Source of the DNA: Agrococcus sp. SL85
Lineage (GTDB): Bacteria; Actinomycetota; Actinomycetes; Actinomycetales; Microbacteriaceae
NCBI RefSeq assembly: GCF_026625845.1
Contig: NZ_CP113066.1
Location: 1,550,001-1,614,000, forward strand
Length of the DNA: 64,000 bases
Direction of reading: 5' to 3'
Shown: in pieces, positions 55,628 to 64,000 of the stretch
How positions within the stretch are numbered: position 1 is the first letter of the stretch
Layout of the letters: each line of letters starts with the position of its first letter
Notes under the pieces: generated by a model
Seen by the model: the letters and a program-made list of their open reading frames with translations, nothing else
Told to the model about the DNA's origin: nothing
Databases searched by the model: none
Translations under genes and position numbers: made by a program

Positions 55628-58600
55628 GCCTGACGCCCCTGCTCGACGCGCTCGAGCGCGGCGCGCTCGCCCCGGTCGTCGAGGAGGGCCGCGGCGGCGA
55701 GCTGCACGGGATCGAGCCGCTGCGAGCCCCGGTCGTGGCCGCCCTCGCGCGCGGACACGATGCGCCCCTGCTCGTGATCACCGCGACGCGGCGCGAGGCC
55801 GAGGCGGTGCGCGACGACCTCGCGGCGTGGCTGCCCGCCGCCGAGGTGCTCGACCTGCCCGCGTGGGAGACCCTGCCCCACGAGCGCCTGAGCCCCTCGC
55901 CCGAGACCGTCGGCCGTCGCGGCGCGACGCTGCGCGCCGTGGCCGAGCGCGACGGGTCGCGGCCGACGATCGTCGTGGCGTCGGTGCGTGCCGCGCTCCA
56001 GCCCCTCGCGGGCAACCTGCTCTCGGTCGAGCCCGTCGACCTCGTCGCGGGCGGCCGCGGCGTCGACCTGGCCGAGCTCTCGCGGCGCCTCGTCGACCTC
56101 GCCTACGCGCGCGTCGACATGGTCACGCGCCGCGGCGAGTTCGCGGTGCGCGGCGGGATCGTGGACGTCTTCCCTCCCGCCGAGGACCACCCGGTGCGCA
56201 TCGAGCTCTTCGGCGACGAGGTCGAGCAGATGCGGTGGTTCCACGTCGCCGACCAGCGCTCGGCGCCCGAGCCGGTGGAGCGCGTGGTCCTGCCGCCGAG
56301 CCGCGAGCTGCTGCTCACGCAGGACGTGCGCGACCGCGCGCGCCGGCTCGCGCCCGAGCTCCCCGGCATCGCGCAGATGCTCGAGAAGCTCGCGGAGGGC
56401 ATCGCGGTCGAGGGCATGGAGTCGCTCGCGCCCGCGCTGCTGCCCGGCCTCGTGCCGATCACGCACTACCTGCCCGGCGCCGGCGTCGTCGTGCTCGGCC
56501 CCGAGCGCATCCGCGACCGCGTGCGCAGCCTCAACGAGACGAACCACGAGTTCCTCGAGGCGGCCTGGAGCGCCGCGACCGCCGGCGGCGCCCCGCCCGT
56601 CGACCTCGAGGGCGGCTTCCTCGAGCTCGACGCGCTGCGCGACGCGGCCGAGGGGCCGTGGTGGACGATGTCGGCGCTGCAGCGCGACGAGGACGTCGCC
56701 GCGCTCGCCGCCGAGGCCGTGCCGAGCTTCGCGGGGCGCGCCGAGGGCGCCGTCGACCACCTGCGCGAGCGGCTCCGGGACGGCTGGCGCGCCGTCGTCA
56801 CCGCGGGCGGCCACGGCCTCGTCGAGCGTGCCGCGGCGGTGCTCGCCGAGCGCGAGGTCGCCGCGCGCGAGGAGGCCGAGCTGGGCGCCGAGGTCGAGCC
56901 CGGCGTCGTGCACGTCGTGCAGGCCGCGATCGAGCACGGCTTCGAGCTGCCGGCGGAGCGCATCCTGCTGATGAGCGAGGCCGAGTTCTTCGGCCGCGCC
57001 GTCGGCGTCGACGCGCGGGCCCCGCGGCGCATGGCCGCGCGCCGCGGCACGGTCGTCGACCCGCTGCAGCTCAAGGCCGGCGACTTCGTCGTGCACGAGA
57101 CGCACGGCGTCGGCCGCTTCCTCGAGCTCACGCAGCGCACGGTGTCCTCCGGCGGCCGCAACCCCGTCAAGACCACGCGCGAGTACCTCGTCATCGAGTA
57201 CGCGTCGTCGAAGCGCGGCCAGCCGGGCGACCGCCTCTCGGTGCCCACCGACCAGCTCGACCAGCTCTCGCGCTACGTGGGCGGGGAGAGCCCGGCGCTC
57301 TCGAAGATGGGCGGCTCCGACTGGCAGCAGTCGAAGGCGAAGGCGCGCAAGGCCGTGCGCGAGATCGCGGTCGAGCTCGTGCAGCTCTACTCCGCGCGCA
57401 TGGCGTCGAAGGGCCACGCCTTCGGCCCGGACACCCCCTGGCAGCGCGAGCTCGAGGACGCCTTCCCGTACGCCGAGACCCCCGACCAGCTCACGACCAT
57501 CGACGACATCAAGCGCGACATGGAGCGCGAGGTGCCGATGGACCGGCTGCTCTCGGGCGACGTCGGCTACGGCAAGACCGAGGTCGCGGTGCGCGCGGCG
57601 TTCAAGGCTGTGCAGGACGGCAAGCAGGTGGCGGTGCTCGTGCCCACGACGCTGCTCGTGCGCCAGCACCACGAGACCTTCGCCTCGCGCTTCGCGGGCT
57701 TCCCCGTGCAGGTGCGCGCGCTCAGCCGCTTCCAGACCGACAAGGAGGTCCGCGAGACCGTCGCGGGCCTCGCCGACGGCACCGTCGACGTCGTCATCGG
57801 CACGCACCGCATCCTCGCCGACCAGATCGCGTTCCACGACCTCGGCCTCGTCGTCATCGACGAGGAGCAGCGCTTCGGCGTCGAGCACAAGGACGCGCTG
57901 AAGGCCCTGAAGACGAACGTCGACGTGCTCGCGATGTCGGCCACGCCCATCCCGCGCACGCTCGAGATGGCGGTCACCGGCATCCGCGAGATGTCGACGC
58001 TCGCGACGCCGCCCGAGGCACGGCATCCCGTGCTCACGTTCGTCGGCCCCTACAACGAGCAGCAGGTCGCCGCCGCGATCCGGCGCGAGCTGCTGCGCGA
58101 GGGCCAGATCTTCTTCGTGCACAACCGCGTCTCGACGATCAACAAGGTCGCGGCGCAGCTCGCGGAGCTCGTGCCGGAGGCCCGCATCGGCGTGGCCCAC
58201 GGCAAGATGGCCGAGTCGCAGCTCGAGCGGGTCATCGTCGACTTCTGGGAGAAGCAGTACGACGTGCTCGTCTCGACGACGATCGTCGAGACGGGCCTCG
58301 ACATCCCGAACGCCAACACGCTCATCGTCGACCGCGCCGAGCGCTTCGGCCTCAGCCAGCTGCACCAGCTGCGCGGCCGCGTGGGCCGCGGCCGCGAGCG
58401 CGCCTACGCCTACTTCCTCTACGACGGCGAGACGCCGCTGTCGGAGACCGCCCACGACCGGCTCGAGACGATCGCGGTGCACAACGAGCTGGGCGCCGGC
58501 ATGCAGGTGGCGCTCAAGGACCTCGAGATCCGCGGCGCGGGCAACATGCTGGGCGGCGAGCAGTCGGGCCACATCGCGGGCGTCGGCTTCGACCTCTACC

Positions 58601-59181
58601 TGCGCATGGTGGGGGAGGCCGTGGCCGTCTTCCGCGGCGAGGAGGCCGACGCGCCGCGCGAGCTGCGCCTCGAGCTGCCGGTCGACGCCGTCATCCCCGA
58701 GCACTACGTCGAGGCCGAGCGGCTGCGCCTCGAGGCCTATCAGAAGCTCTCGGCTGCCGCCTCGGGCCGCGACGAGGGCGCGATCGACCGCGTCGTCGAG
58801 GAGCTCCGCGACCGCTACGGCGAGCCGCCCGCGCAGGTCGCGGCGCTCGTGGCGATGGCGCGCCTGCGGCGGCGGGCCCAGCGCGCGCAGCTGTCGGAGG
58901 TCATCGCCGTGGGCCCGAACCTGCGGGTGGGCCCGGCCGAGCTCCCCGACTCGGTGCAGCTGCGCCTGCGCCGCATGTATCCGGAGGCCAAGCTCAACGC
59001 GGCCGCGCGCACGCTCGTCGTGCCGATCCCGACCGTCGGCGGCGGCCGCCTCGCGGGCACCCAGGCGCAGCCGCTGCCGGACCCCGAGCTCATCGCCTGG
59101 GTCGACGCGCTGCTGACCGCGGTCTTCCCCGCGTCCGTCGCGCCGAGCCAGGAGGATGCCGCGGCGGGGGCGGCGCCGTGA
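55624..59181 (+). CDS. mfd: Transcription-repair coupling factor Mfd
   Basis: 1185 residues, the full Mfd length. The UvrB-like N-terminal part has WETLPHERLSPSPETVGRR and a degenerate ATP site. The RNA-polymerase-interacting domain starts near residue 486 (GDFVVHETHGVGRFLE). The RecG-like translocase has Walker A GDVGYGKTE near 646, the DEEQRFGV motif near 746 and GRVGRGRERAYAYF. The C-terminal D7 autoinhibitory region follows. It removes stalled RNA polymerase and recruits UvrA. GTG 55624 overlaps the lipoprotein stop, and its TGA overlaps the mazG GTG. Confidence 0.97.
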   Translation: MSLTPLLDALERGALAPVVEEGRGGELHGIEPLRAPVVAALARGHDAPLLVITATRREAEAVRDDLAAWLPAAEVLDLPAWETLPHERLSPSPETVGRRGATLRAVAERDGSRPTIVVASVRAALQPLAGNLLSVEPVDLVAGGRGVDLAELSRRLVDLAYARVDMVTRRGEFAVRGGIVDVFPPAEDHPVRIELFGDEVEQMRWFHVADQRSAPEPVERVVLPPSRELLLTQDVRDRARRLAPELPGIAQMLEKLAEGIAVEGMESLAPALLPGLVPITHYLPGAGVVVLGPERIRDRVRSLNETNHEFLEAAWSAATAGGAPPVDLEGGFLELDALRDAAEGPWWTMSALQRDEDVAALAAEAVPSFAGRAEGAVDHLRERLRDGWRAVVTAGGHGLVERAAAVLAEREVAAREEAELGAEVEPGVVHVVQAAIEHGFELPAERILLMSEAEFFGRAVGVDARAPRRMAARRGTVVDPLQLKAGDFVVHETHGVGRFLELTQRTVSSGGRNPVKTTREYLVIEYASSKRGQPGDRLSVPTDQLDQLSRYVGGESPALSKMGGSDWQQSKAKARKAVREIAVELVQLYSARMASKGHAFGPDTPWQRELEDAFPYAETPDQLTTIDDIKRDMEREVPMDRLLSGDVGYGKTEVAVRAAFKAVQDGKQVAVLVPTTLLVRQHHETFASRFAGFPVQVRALSRFQTDKEVRETVAGLADGTVDVVIGTHRILADQIAFHDLGLVVIDEEQRFGVEHKDALKALKTNVDVLAMSATPIPRTLEMAVTGIREMSTLATPPEARHPVLTFVGPYNEQQVAAAIRRELLREGQIFFVHNRVSTINKVAAQLAELVPEARIGVAHGKMAESQLERVIVDFWEKQYDVLVSTTIVETGLDIPNANTLIVDRAERFGLSQLHQLRGRVGRGRERAYAYFLYDGETPLSETAHDRLETIAVHNELGAGMQVALKDLEIRGAGNMLGGEQSGHIAGVGFDLYLRMVGEAVAVFRGEEADAPRELRLELPVDAVIPEHYVEAERLRLEAYQKLSAAASGRDEGAIDRVVEELRDRYGEPPAQVAALVAMARLRRRAQRAQLSEVIAVGPNLRVGPAELPDSVQLRLRRMYPEAKLNAAARTLVVPIPTVGGGRLAGTQAQPLPDPELIAWVDALLTAVFPASVAPSQEDAAAGAAP

Positions 59182-59816
59182 GCGCGCTCGACGAGCTCGT
59201 CGAGACGATGGCGCGCCTGCGCGCGCCGGGCGGCTGCCCGTGGGACGCCCAGCAGACGCACGCCTCGCTCGTCACCTACCTCATCGAGGAGTCGCACGAG
59301 CTCGCCGAGGCGATCGAGACGGGCGCGGACGACGCGCACCTCGTCGAGGAGCTGGGCGACGTGCTGCTGCAGGTGGCCTTCCACGCCGAGATCGCGCGCG
59401 CCGAGGGCCGCTTCGACCTCGAGGAGGTCGCGGCGCGGCTCGTCGAGAAGCTGCGCAGCCGGCATCCGCACGTGTTCGGCGACGTCGCGGTCTCCGGCGC
59501 CGACGAGGTGGTGGCGAACTGGGACGCGCTGAAGCGCGCCGAGAAGCCGGAGCGCGAGAGCGCGCTCGACGGCATCCCGGCGGGGCTGCCGGCCCTCGCG
59601 CTCGCCGCGAAGACCATGGGCCGCGCGCGCCGCGCCGGCCTCGCGCTGCCGGCCGCGCCGGAGGCTGGGCCCGCCGACGAGGCGGCGCTCGGCGAGGCGC
59701 TCCTCGCGCTCGTGCGCGCGGCCGACGTGCAGGGCCTCGACGCCGAGCGGGCGCTCCGTGCCGCGACCCGCGGCATGGCCGAGGGCCTCCGCGCCCAGGA
59801 GCGCGCCGCGGGCTGA
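59178..59816 (+). CDS. mazG: MazG nucleoside triphosphate pyrophosphohydrolase
   Basis: 212 residues. The first 110 residues have the MazG motifs: CPWDAQQTHASLVTYLIEESHELAEAIE and EELGDVLLQVAFHAEIA with the Mg2+-binding EExxE and ExxD acids. The C-terminus is variable and may form part of a second domain. It hydrolyses damaged or surplus NTPs. It is coupled to mfd by a GTGA overlap, the normal actinobacterial order. Enolase, which often follows, is not next. Confidence 0.95.
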   Translation: MSALDELVETMARLRAPGGCPWDAQQTHASLVTYLIEESHELAEAIETGADDAHLVEELGDVLLQVAFHAEIARAEGRFDLEEVAARLVEKLRSRHPHVFGDVAVSGADEVVANWDALKRAEKPERESALDGIPAGLPALALAAKTMGRARRAGLALPAAPEAGPADEAALGEALLALVRAADVQGLDAERALRAATRGMAEGLRAQERAAG

Positions 59817-59825
59817 CCGGGGCGA

Positions 59826-59848
59826 CCCCGGGGCGCCGAGCCCCGGGG
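59826..59848. terminator. Hairpin between mazG and the Gfo/Idh gene
   Basis: A 9-bp G/C stem CCCCGGGGC-GCCGA-GCCCCGGGG between convergent genes. Confidence 0.75.
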
Positions 59849-59856
59849 CCGCAGCC

Positions 59857-60981
59857 TCAGAGCGTCGCGCGGAAGGGGTCGAAGCCCTCGGGAAGCAGCG
59901 GCACGGGCGCGAGGCTGCTCGCGACCGCCTCGGTCCGGCCGGTCTCGGCCGAGCGCGCGGCCGAGAGCATCGTGTCGAGCACGTGCAGCCCGAGCTCGCC
60001 CGAGGCCACGTGCGGACGGCCCTCGGCGATGGCGCGCACCATGTCGAGCGCGCCGATGCCGCGGCCGACCTCCAGCTCGGGGTGCGGGATCTCCTCCCAC
60101 ACCTGCTCGTGCGACAGCCCGTCGACGAGCATGCCGAGCGGCCGCACCGCGGCGATGCGCCCCGCGAAGCGGTTGGGGTCGGGCAGCACGATCGAGCCCT
60201 CGGTGCCGTGGATCTCGACGACGCCGTGCCGCTCGAGCGGGGAGTCGAAGCTCAGCAGGCTCTGCGACTGCGCGCCCGACTCGAACGCGGCGACGAGCTG
60301 GATCGTCGAGGGCACCTCGACGGGGAAGCGGGTGCCCGCGAGCGGCCCGGTGCGGATCTCGCGCTCCTCCTGCGCCTTCGTGCCGACCGCGGCGACCGTC
60401 GCGACGGGACCGAGGATGCTCACGAGCGCCGAGAGGTAGTACGGCCCCATGTCCATGAGCGGTCCGGCGCCCTGGGCGAAGAGGAAGCCGGGGTTCGGGT
60501 GCCACAGGTCGGGCCCCTGCGTCTGGAACGCGGTCTGCGCGAAGAGCGGGCGACCGATGCGCCCGGCCTCGATCGCGCGCCGCGCGGCCTGGAAGCCGGG
60601 GCCGAGCAGGGTGTCGGGCGCGCAGCCGACGCGGAGGCCCGCGGCGTCCGCCTCGCGCAGCAGCTGGGCCGCGCCGTCGAGGTCGAGGCCGAGGGGCTTC
60701 TCGGTCCACACGTGCTTGCCCGCGGCGATCGCCGCGCGCGAGACGTCGAGGTGCGCCGCCGGGATCGTGAGGTTGATGACGAGCTCGACCTCCGGGTGGG
60801 CGAGCACGTCGCCGGCGGTGCCGTGGGCGGGCACGCCGTGCGCCTGCGCCTGCGCCGCCGCGCGGTCGACGTGGAGGTCGCCGACGATCCGCACCTCGGT
60901 GTCGCCGAAGGCCTGCAGGTGCTCGAGGTAGGTGTCGCTGATGACGCCCGCCCCGATGATGCCGATGCCGACGGCGCTCAT
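59857..60981 (-). CDS. Gfo/Idh/MocA-family oxidoreductase
   Basis: 374 residues. The Rossmann motif GIIGAGVISDTYL and the Lys in the EKPLGLD motif are diagnostic for NAD(P)-dependent sugar or inositol dehydrogenases; a second alpha/beta domain follows with GPLMDMGPYYL. It overlaps the isomerase gene by 4 nt (ATGA), so the two are an operon and may form an inositol- or ketosugar-handling route. Substrate unknown. Confidence 0.9.
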   Translation of the reverse strand: MSAVGIGIIGAGVISDTYLEHLQAFGDTEVRIVGDLHVDRAAAQAQAHGVPAHGTAGDVLAHPEVELVINLTIPAAHLDVSRAAIAAGKHVWTEKPLGLDLDGAAQLLREADAAGLRVGCAPDTLLGPGFQAARRAIEAGRIGRPLFAQTAFQTQGPDLWHPNPGFLFAQGAGPLMDMGPYYLSALVSILGPVATVAAVGTKAQEEREIRTGPLAGTRFPVEVPSTIQLVAAFESGAQSQSLLSFDSPLERHGVVEIHGTEGSIVLPDPNRFAGRIAAVRPLGMLVDGLSHEQVWEEIPHPELEVGRGIGALDMVRAIAEGRPHVASGELGLHVLDTMLSAARSAETGRTEAVASSLAPVPLLPEGFDPFRATL

Positions 60982-61802
60982 CGGGCGAGCCCGCCGTCGC
61001 GGAGGAACGCGAGGCTCGCCGCGATGTCGGCGAAGACGTCGCCGGGCGGGTTGTCGTACTCGATCACGGCGTACTGCACGGCGCTCGCGGCGCGCAGCGC
61101 CTCGGCGAGCGCGACCTCGCCCTCGCCGGGCCTGCGCTGGTCGAGCGCGTCCGAGCCGAAGCGCTCGGCGCCGGGGCGGAAGGGGTTCTCGGCGGGCGCG
61201 ATGCCGTCCTTGACGTGCACGGCGAGGAGGCGGTCGCCGAGCGATGCGGCGAGCGCCACGGGGTCCTGGCCGCCCACGACGGCCCAGTAGAGGTCGAGCT
61301 CGAGCTGCACCCTGGGGTCGGTGCGCGCGACGAAGCGCTCGTAGGCGGTCTGGCCGTCGAAGGAGGCCACGAACTCCTGCGCGTGGTTGTGGTAGCCGAC
61401 CTGGAGGTCGAAGGCCGCGGCGCGCTCGACGAGGGTGTTGAGCCGCTCGCTGATGTCGTCGACGCCCTCGGCGGTCGCCCAGCGCTCGGGGGCGACGAAG
61501 GGGTCGATGACGGTGCGGGCGCCGAGCGTCGCGGCGGCCTCGAGCACGACCTCCGGGGCGGGGGTGGGGATGGCGCCGTCGGGCGTCCACAGCTCGTCCG
61601 AGAGCAGCGGCGCGTGGGCGGTGGGGGAGACGAGGCCCGCGGCGTCGAGGGCGGCGCGCAGCTCCTGGGGCCTGCGCACGAAGTCGAAGGCCTCGACGGT
61701 GCGGAGGCCCATCGCGGCGAGCCGCTCGAGCGATCCGGCGGGATCGGCGGAGAGCTCGTCGGCCAGGGTGTAGAGCTGCACGGATGCCAGGGGCAGGGTC
61801 AC
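60978..61802 (-). CDS. Sugar phosphate isomerase/epimerase (xylose isomerase-like TIM barrel)
   Basis: 274 residues. TIM-barrel features: VQLYTLADEL, the His in GYHNHAQEF, metal-ligand Asp in LELDLYWA, His in AVHVKDG and Glu in VIEYDNPPGD. GTG 61802 is chosen because GAGGAAGGA lies 7 nt upstream. The operator-like palindrome at 61849-61868 is 47 nt upstream of it. It probably isomerises the sugar or inositol compound oxidised by the Gfo/Idh enzyme. Confidence 0.88.
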   Translation of the reverse strand: MTLPLASVQLYTLADELSADPAGSLERLAAMGLRTVEAFDFVRRPQELRAALDAAGLVSPTAHAPLLSDELWTPDGAIPTPAPEVVLEAAATLGARTVIDPFVAPERWATAEGVDDISERLNTLVERAAAFDLQVGYHNHAQEFVASFDGQTAYERFVARTDPRVQLELDLYWAVVGGQDPVALAASLGDRLLAVHVKDGIAPAENPFRPGAERFGSDALDQRRPGEGEVALAEALRAASAVQYAVIEYDNPPGDVFADIAASLAFLRDGGLAR

Positions 61803-61848
61803 GTCGTCGTTCCTTCCTCGTGCGGGCCGCGTCGGTCGGGCGCGCGCA

Positions 61849-61868
61849 GAACCTCCATGTGGAGGTTC
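61849..61868. promoter_or_regulatory. Palindromic operator upstream of the isomerase-oxidoreductase operon
   Basis: GAACCTCCA and TGGAGGTTC form a perfect 9-bp inverted repeat with a 2-nt spacer. The nearest regulator is the TetR-type gene at 61985-62593, transcribed in the same direction, 182 nt upstream of the isomerase. Confidence 0.65.
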
Positions 61869-61984
61869 CTGGCGATGACGGTACACGGCGCGCGCGCGGC
61901 TGTCACGCGCGCGTCGGCTCGGCGTCGGCTCTGCGCCCGCCCGGCGTGGGCCCGGCGCCGGGACCGGGCCTCGGCGCGCCGTCG

Positions 61985-62593
61985 TCAGCGGTCGGGGCGG
62001 AGCAGGTGCTCGAGCAGGGCCAGCGAGCCGTCGAGCGCCACCTCGCCGTCGAGCAGCCACTGCGTCTGGAGGCCGTCGGAGGCCGCGATCACGAGGGCGG
62101 CGACGTGCTCGGGGTCGACGTCGTCGCGCACGAGGCCGGCGCGCTGGTTCTCGCGCACCTGCTCGGCCATGCCCGCGCGGAGGCGCTCGAAGCGATCGGC
62201 GACGAAGGCCGTCGCCGCGGGGCGGTCGGCCTCGAGGGCCGCGGCGACGAGGCTCGTGTACAGCTGCACGAGCCCGGGCACCGCGCGGTTCTGCTGCGCC
62301 GAGACGCGCATCGCCTCGACGGGCGTCGCGGCGTGCGCCGCAGGCCCCGCCTCGTCGAGCCGCCGCTCCGACTCCCGGTAGACCGCCACGAGCAGCTCCT
62401 CGAGCGAGGCGAAGTAGTGGGTGAGCGCCGCGTGGGTCACGCCCACCTCGCGCGCGATCGCGCGGAGGCTCGTGCGCTCCGAGCCGCGTCGTGCGAACAC
62501 CTCGAGGGCGCGGTCGAGGATCTCCTGCCGGCGCGCGATGCCCTTCGCCGAGGCGCGGCGGGCCGGGGGCGGTGCATCGCTCGGGGTGGGCAT
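61985..62593 (-). CDS. TetR-family regulator
   Basis: 202 residues. N-terminal HTH (ILDRALEVFARRGSERTSLRAIAREVGVTHAALTHYFASLEELLVAVY) and a helical ligand-binding domain (VQLYTSLVAAALEAD, WLLDGEVALDGSLALLEHLL). It probably represses the downstream isomerase/oxidoreductase pair and may bind the palindrome at 61849-61868, though many TetR proteins bind their own promoter instead. Start ATG 62593. Confidence 0.92.
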   Translation of the reverse strand: MPTPSDAPPPARRASAKGIARRQEILDRALEVFARRGSERTSLRAIAREVGVTHAALTHYFASLEELLVAVYRESERRLDEAGPAAHAATPVEAMRVSAQQNRAVPGLVQLYTSLVAAALEADRPAATAFVADRFERLRAGMAEQVRENQRAGLVRDDVDPEHVAALVIAASDGLQTQWLLDGEVALDGSLALLEHLLRPDR

Positions 62594-62663
62594 GCGCGCA
62601 GTCTAGGGCGCGGCCTCCGGCGCGTCCGCGAGCCCGATGCGAGCGGGATCGGCGCGGACAGGG

Positions 62664-62669
62664 CAGGAT
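62664..62669 (+). promoter_or_regulatory. -10-like element near the small membrane protein start
   Basis: CAGGAT ends 6 nt before ATG 62676, the same spacing as at 25027-25039 and 30264-30276. Confidence 0.35.
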
Positions 62670-62675
62670 GGAGGC

Positions 62676-63269
62676 ATGACGGGGGAGCAGCGGATGCAGC
62701 GGCGACGCCGCGCGGTCGCCGCTGCCGTCGCGGTCGCCGCCCTCACGACCGTCGTCACGGGCTGCGCGCACTCGCTCGCTGGCGGCGCCGCGCCCGACGC
62801 GCTGCTGCTGGGCGCCGCGCTCGTGGCGACCCTGGCGATCCTCGCGCCGATGCTCGGGCCACGCCCCGGCCTCGTGCGCCAGTCGCTCGCCGTGGCGCTC
62901 GCGCAGGTCGTGCAGCACGCCCTCTACGCGCTGCCGCACGGCTCCGGCGGCGCCGCGCACGCGCACGGCGCTGCCGCGGGCGACGCCCTCGCCGCCGCCT
63001 CGCTCGACCACGGCGGCGCCGCGATGCCGCTCGCGCACGTCGCCGCGGGCCTGCTCACCCTCCTCGTGCTCCGCGCCGCGCCGCGCGCGCTCGCCGCCGC
63101 CGTCGCGGCCGTCTCGCTGCGCGCCGTCGCGCTCGTGCTCGCCTGGGTCGCGCCGCTCGGCGCGCCGCGCCGCCCCGCGCTCGCCGCGGAGCGCCCCGTG
63201 GTCCTACCGACCCTCCCCGTGCTCGCCCGCGCCTCCGCGCGACGCGGGCCGCCGCTCCTGCTCGTCTGA
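62676..63269 (+). CDS. Small polytopic membrane protein beside ycnI
   Basis: 197 residues from ATG 62676; ATG 62694, with GGGGGAG 6 nt upstream, is a shorter alternative (191 residues). About five helices (RAVAAAVAVAALTTVVTGCA, LLLGAALVATLAILA, LAHVAAGLLTLLVLRA, VSLRAVALVLAWV) with a His/Ala/Gly-rich loop (HGSGGAAHAHGAAAG) that could hold copper. It precedes the YcnI gene by 132 nt. Such an arrangement is common in actinobacterial copper loci; the function is inferred from this neighbour only. Confidence 0.75.
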   Translation: MTGEQRMQRRRRAVAAAVAVAALTTVVTGCAHSLAGGAAPDALLLGAALVATLAILAPMLGPRPGLVRQSLAVALAQVVQHALYALPHGSGGAAHAHGAAAGDALAAASLDHGGAAMPLAHVAAGLLTLLVLRAAPRALAAAVAAVSLRAVALVLAWVAPLGAPRRPALAAERPVVLPTLPVLARASARRGPPLLLV

Positions 63270-63272
63270 GCC

Positions 63273-63322
63273 GGCTCGCCTCGCGAGCCCTCCGTCGGCG
63301 TCCCACGAGGGCGTGCCGACGG
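63273..63322 (+). terminator. Two consecutive hairpins before ycnI
   Basis: GGCTCGC-CTC-GCGAGCC (63273-63289) and CCGTCGGC/GCCGACGG (63292-63299 with 63315-63322). They end the upstream gene or act as an attenuator for ycnI. Confidence 0.55.
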
Positions 63323-63401
63323 CCCTCCGGCGTCGCACCTCGGGTGCCGCGCCCCACCAGACGAACGCGCCCCACGGCGCCCCCAGCACAGGAGTGCTCC
63401 C

Positions 63402-64000
63402 ATGTCCCGTACCTCCACCTCCCGCACCTCCACCTCCCGCACGCGCCTCGCCCGCGCCGCGTCGCGCACCGCGCGCCTCGCCGTCGTCGGCGCCGCGGGC
63501 CTCGGCCTCGCGCTGCTCGCGCCCGCCGCCGCGAGCGCCCACGTGCACGTCTCGCCCGGCGCCGCCGACGCGGGCGAGACCGTCGAGCTCGGCTTCGCGG
63601 TCGGCCACGGCTGCGACGGCTCGCCCACGACCGGGCTGCGCATCGCCGTGCCGGAGGAGGTCTCGGCCCTCACGCCCATCGCCAACGCCGGCTGGACCGT
63701 CGAGGCATTCGCCGAGGGCGCGGAGCGGGGCGTCGCCCTCACCGCGCTGACGCCGCTGCCGGACGGCGTGCGCGACACCATCGCGCTCGAGGTCACGATC
63801 GGCGAGGACGTCGCCGACGGCACCGTGCTCGCCTTCCCCGTCGAGCAGACCTGCGCCTCCGGTGCGAGCTACGACTGGGCCGGTCCCGCCGACGGCGAGG
63901 AGCCCGCGCCGGAGCTCGTCGTCGGCGGCGACCCCGCCGCCGGGCACGGCGACCACGCCGAGCACGGCGGCACGACGGGCGACGACGCGTCGACGGACGA
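63402..64000 (+). CDS. ycnI: YcnI/DUF1775 copper-associated secreted protein, N-terminal part
   Basis: 199 residues to the window edge from ATG 63402, which has AGGAG 7 nt upstream. The signal peptide is long: a TSTSR repeat (SRTSTSRTSTSRTRLARAASR), then LAVVGAAGLGLALLAPAAASA and a cleavage before HVHV. A mature N-terminus of His-Val-His is the known Cu(II) site of YcnI, with a conserved Trp (AGWTVEAF). HGCDGSPTT, DGTVLAFPVEQTC and a His-rich tail (HGDHAEHGG) complete the match. It is not stopped within the window; a C-terminal anchor helix is expected beyond. The upstream membrane gene probably cooperates in copper handling. Confidence 0.9.
   Translation, partial: MSRTSTSRTSTSRTRLARAASRTARLAVVGAAGLGLALLAPAAASAHVHVSPGAADAGETVELGFAVGHGCDGSPTTGLRIAVPEEVSALTPIANAGWTVEAFAEGAERGVALTALTPLPDGVRDTIALEVTIGEDVADGTVLAFPVEQTCASGASYDWAGPADGEEPAPELVVGGDPAAGHGDHAEHGGTTGDDASTD

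Overview
The window is chromosomal DNA of a very GC-rich actinobacterium, most probably a member of Microbacteriaceae. The evidence is the near-universal G/C third position, frequent GTG starts, a WhiB2-type regulator, an F420-family (LLM) oxidoreductase, the block whiB2 / manA / glycosyltransferase / DUF5719 / metallopeptidase-like / DUF3499 / ahcY that partly mirrors the mycobacterial whiB2-manA-sahH neighbourhood, and the actinobacterial order rplY-pth-mfd-mazG. No phage, transposase, plasmid or CRISPR genes were seen. The genus cannot be fixed from sequence reading alone.

Region 1 (1-15.8 kb) is a surface-glycan locus. It holds an RgpF-like protein cut by the window edge, a GT4-like glycosyltransferase, a 984-residue GT2-GT4 fusion on the opposite strand, another GT2, an OafA-type acyltransferase with an SGNH domain, a Wzm/Wzt-type ABC exporter whose ATPase carries a cargo-binding-like C-terminus, a 918-residue secreted repeat protein, an O-antigen-ligase-like membrane protein and a polyprenol-phosphate mannosyltransferase. 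Region 2 (15.8-26.9 kb) holds an acyl-CoA dehydrogenase and the conserved manA/whiB2/glycosyltransferase/DUF5719/DUF3499/ahcY block. Region 3 (26.9-33.7 kb) has MarR and MerR regulators beside membrane proteins, a tRNA-Gln, a rhamnosyltransferase-like GT2, glmU and prs. Region 4 (33.7-44.9 kb) has rlmC, an APC permease, dctA divergent from a DcuS/DcuR-type two-component system, an MscS channel and an AsnC regulator divergent from alanine dehydrogenase.

Region 5 (45-53.6 kb) is a gluconate/idonate and pentose-phosphate module: 6-phosphogluconate dehydrogenase, an SMP-30 lactonase, an F420-dependent glucose-6-phosphate-dehydrogenase-like protein, then an apparent operon of 2-hydroxyacid dehydrogenase, gluconate 5-dehydrogenase, idonate 5-dehydrogenase, gluconokinase and a GntP permease. 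Region 6 (53.8-59.8 kb) is housekeeping (L25/Ctc, Pth, a lipoprotein, Mfd, MazG). Region 7 (59.8-64 kb) has a sugar isomerase / Gfo-Idh pair behind a strong palindrome, a TetR regulator and the start of a YcnI-type copper-associated gene.

Three genes (at 19848, 29244 and glmU at 31239) are each broken by a single-base indel. GlmU is essential, so sequencing error is the simplest explanation. Several genes have a TAGCCT/TAGCGT-like -10 hexamer only 6-7 nt before the start codon, which suggests leaderless transcripts. No gap between genes exceeds 300 bases. The longest are 28068-28354 (two 36-nt direct repeats and the tRNA terminator) and 53582-53839 (terminator hairpins, then the rplY leader).
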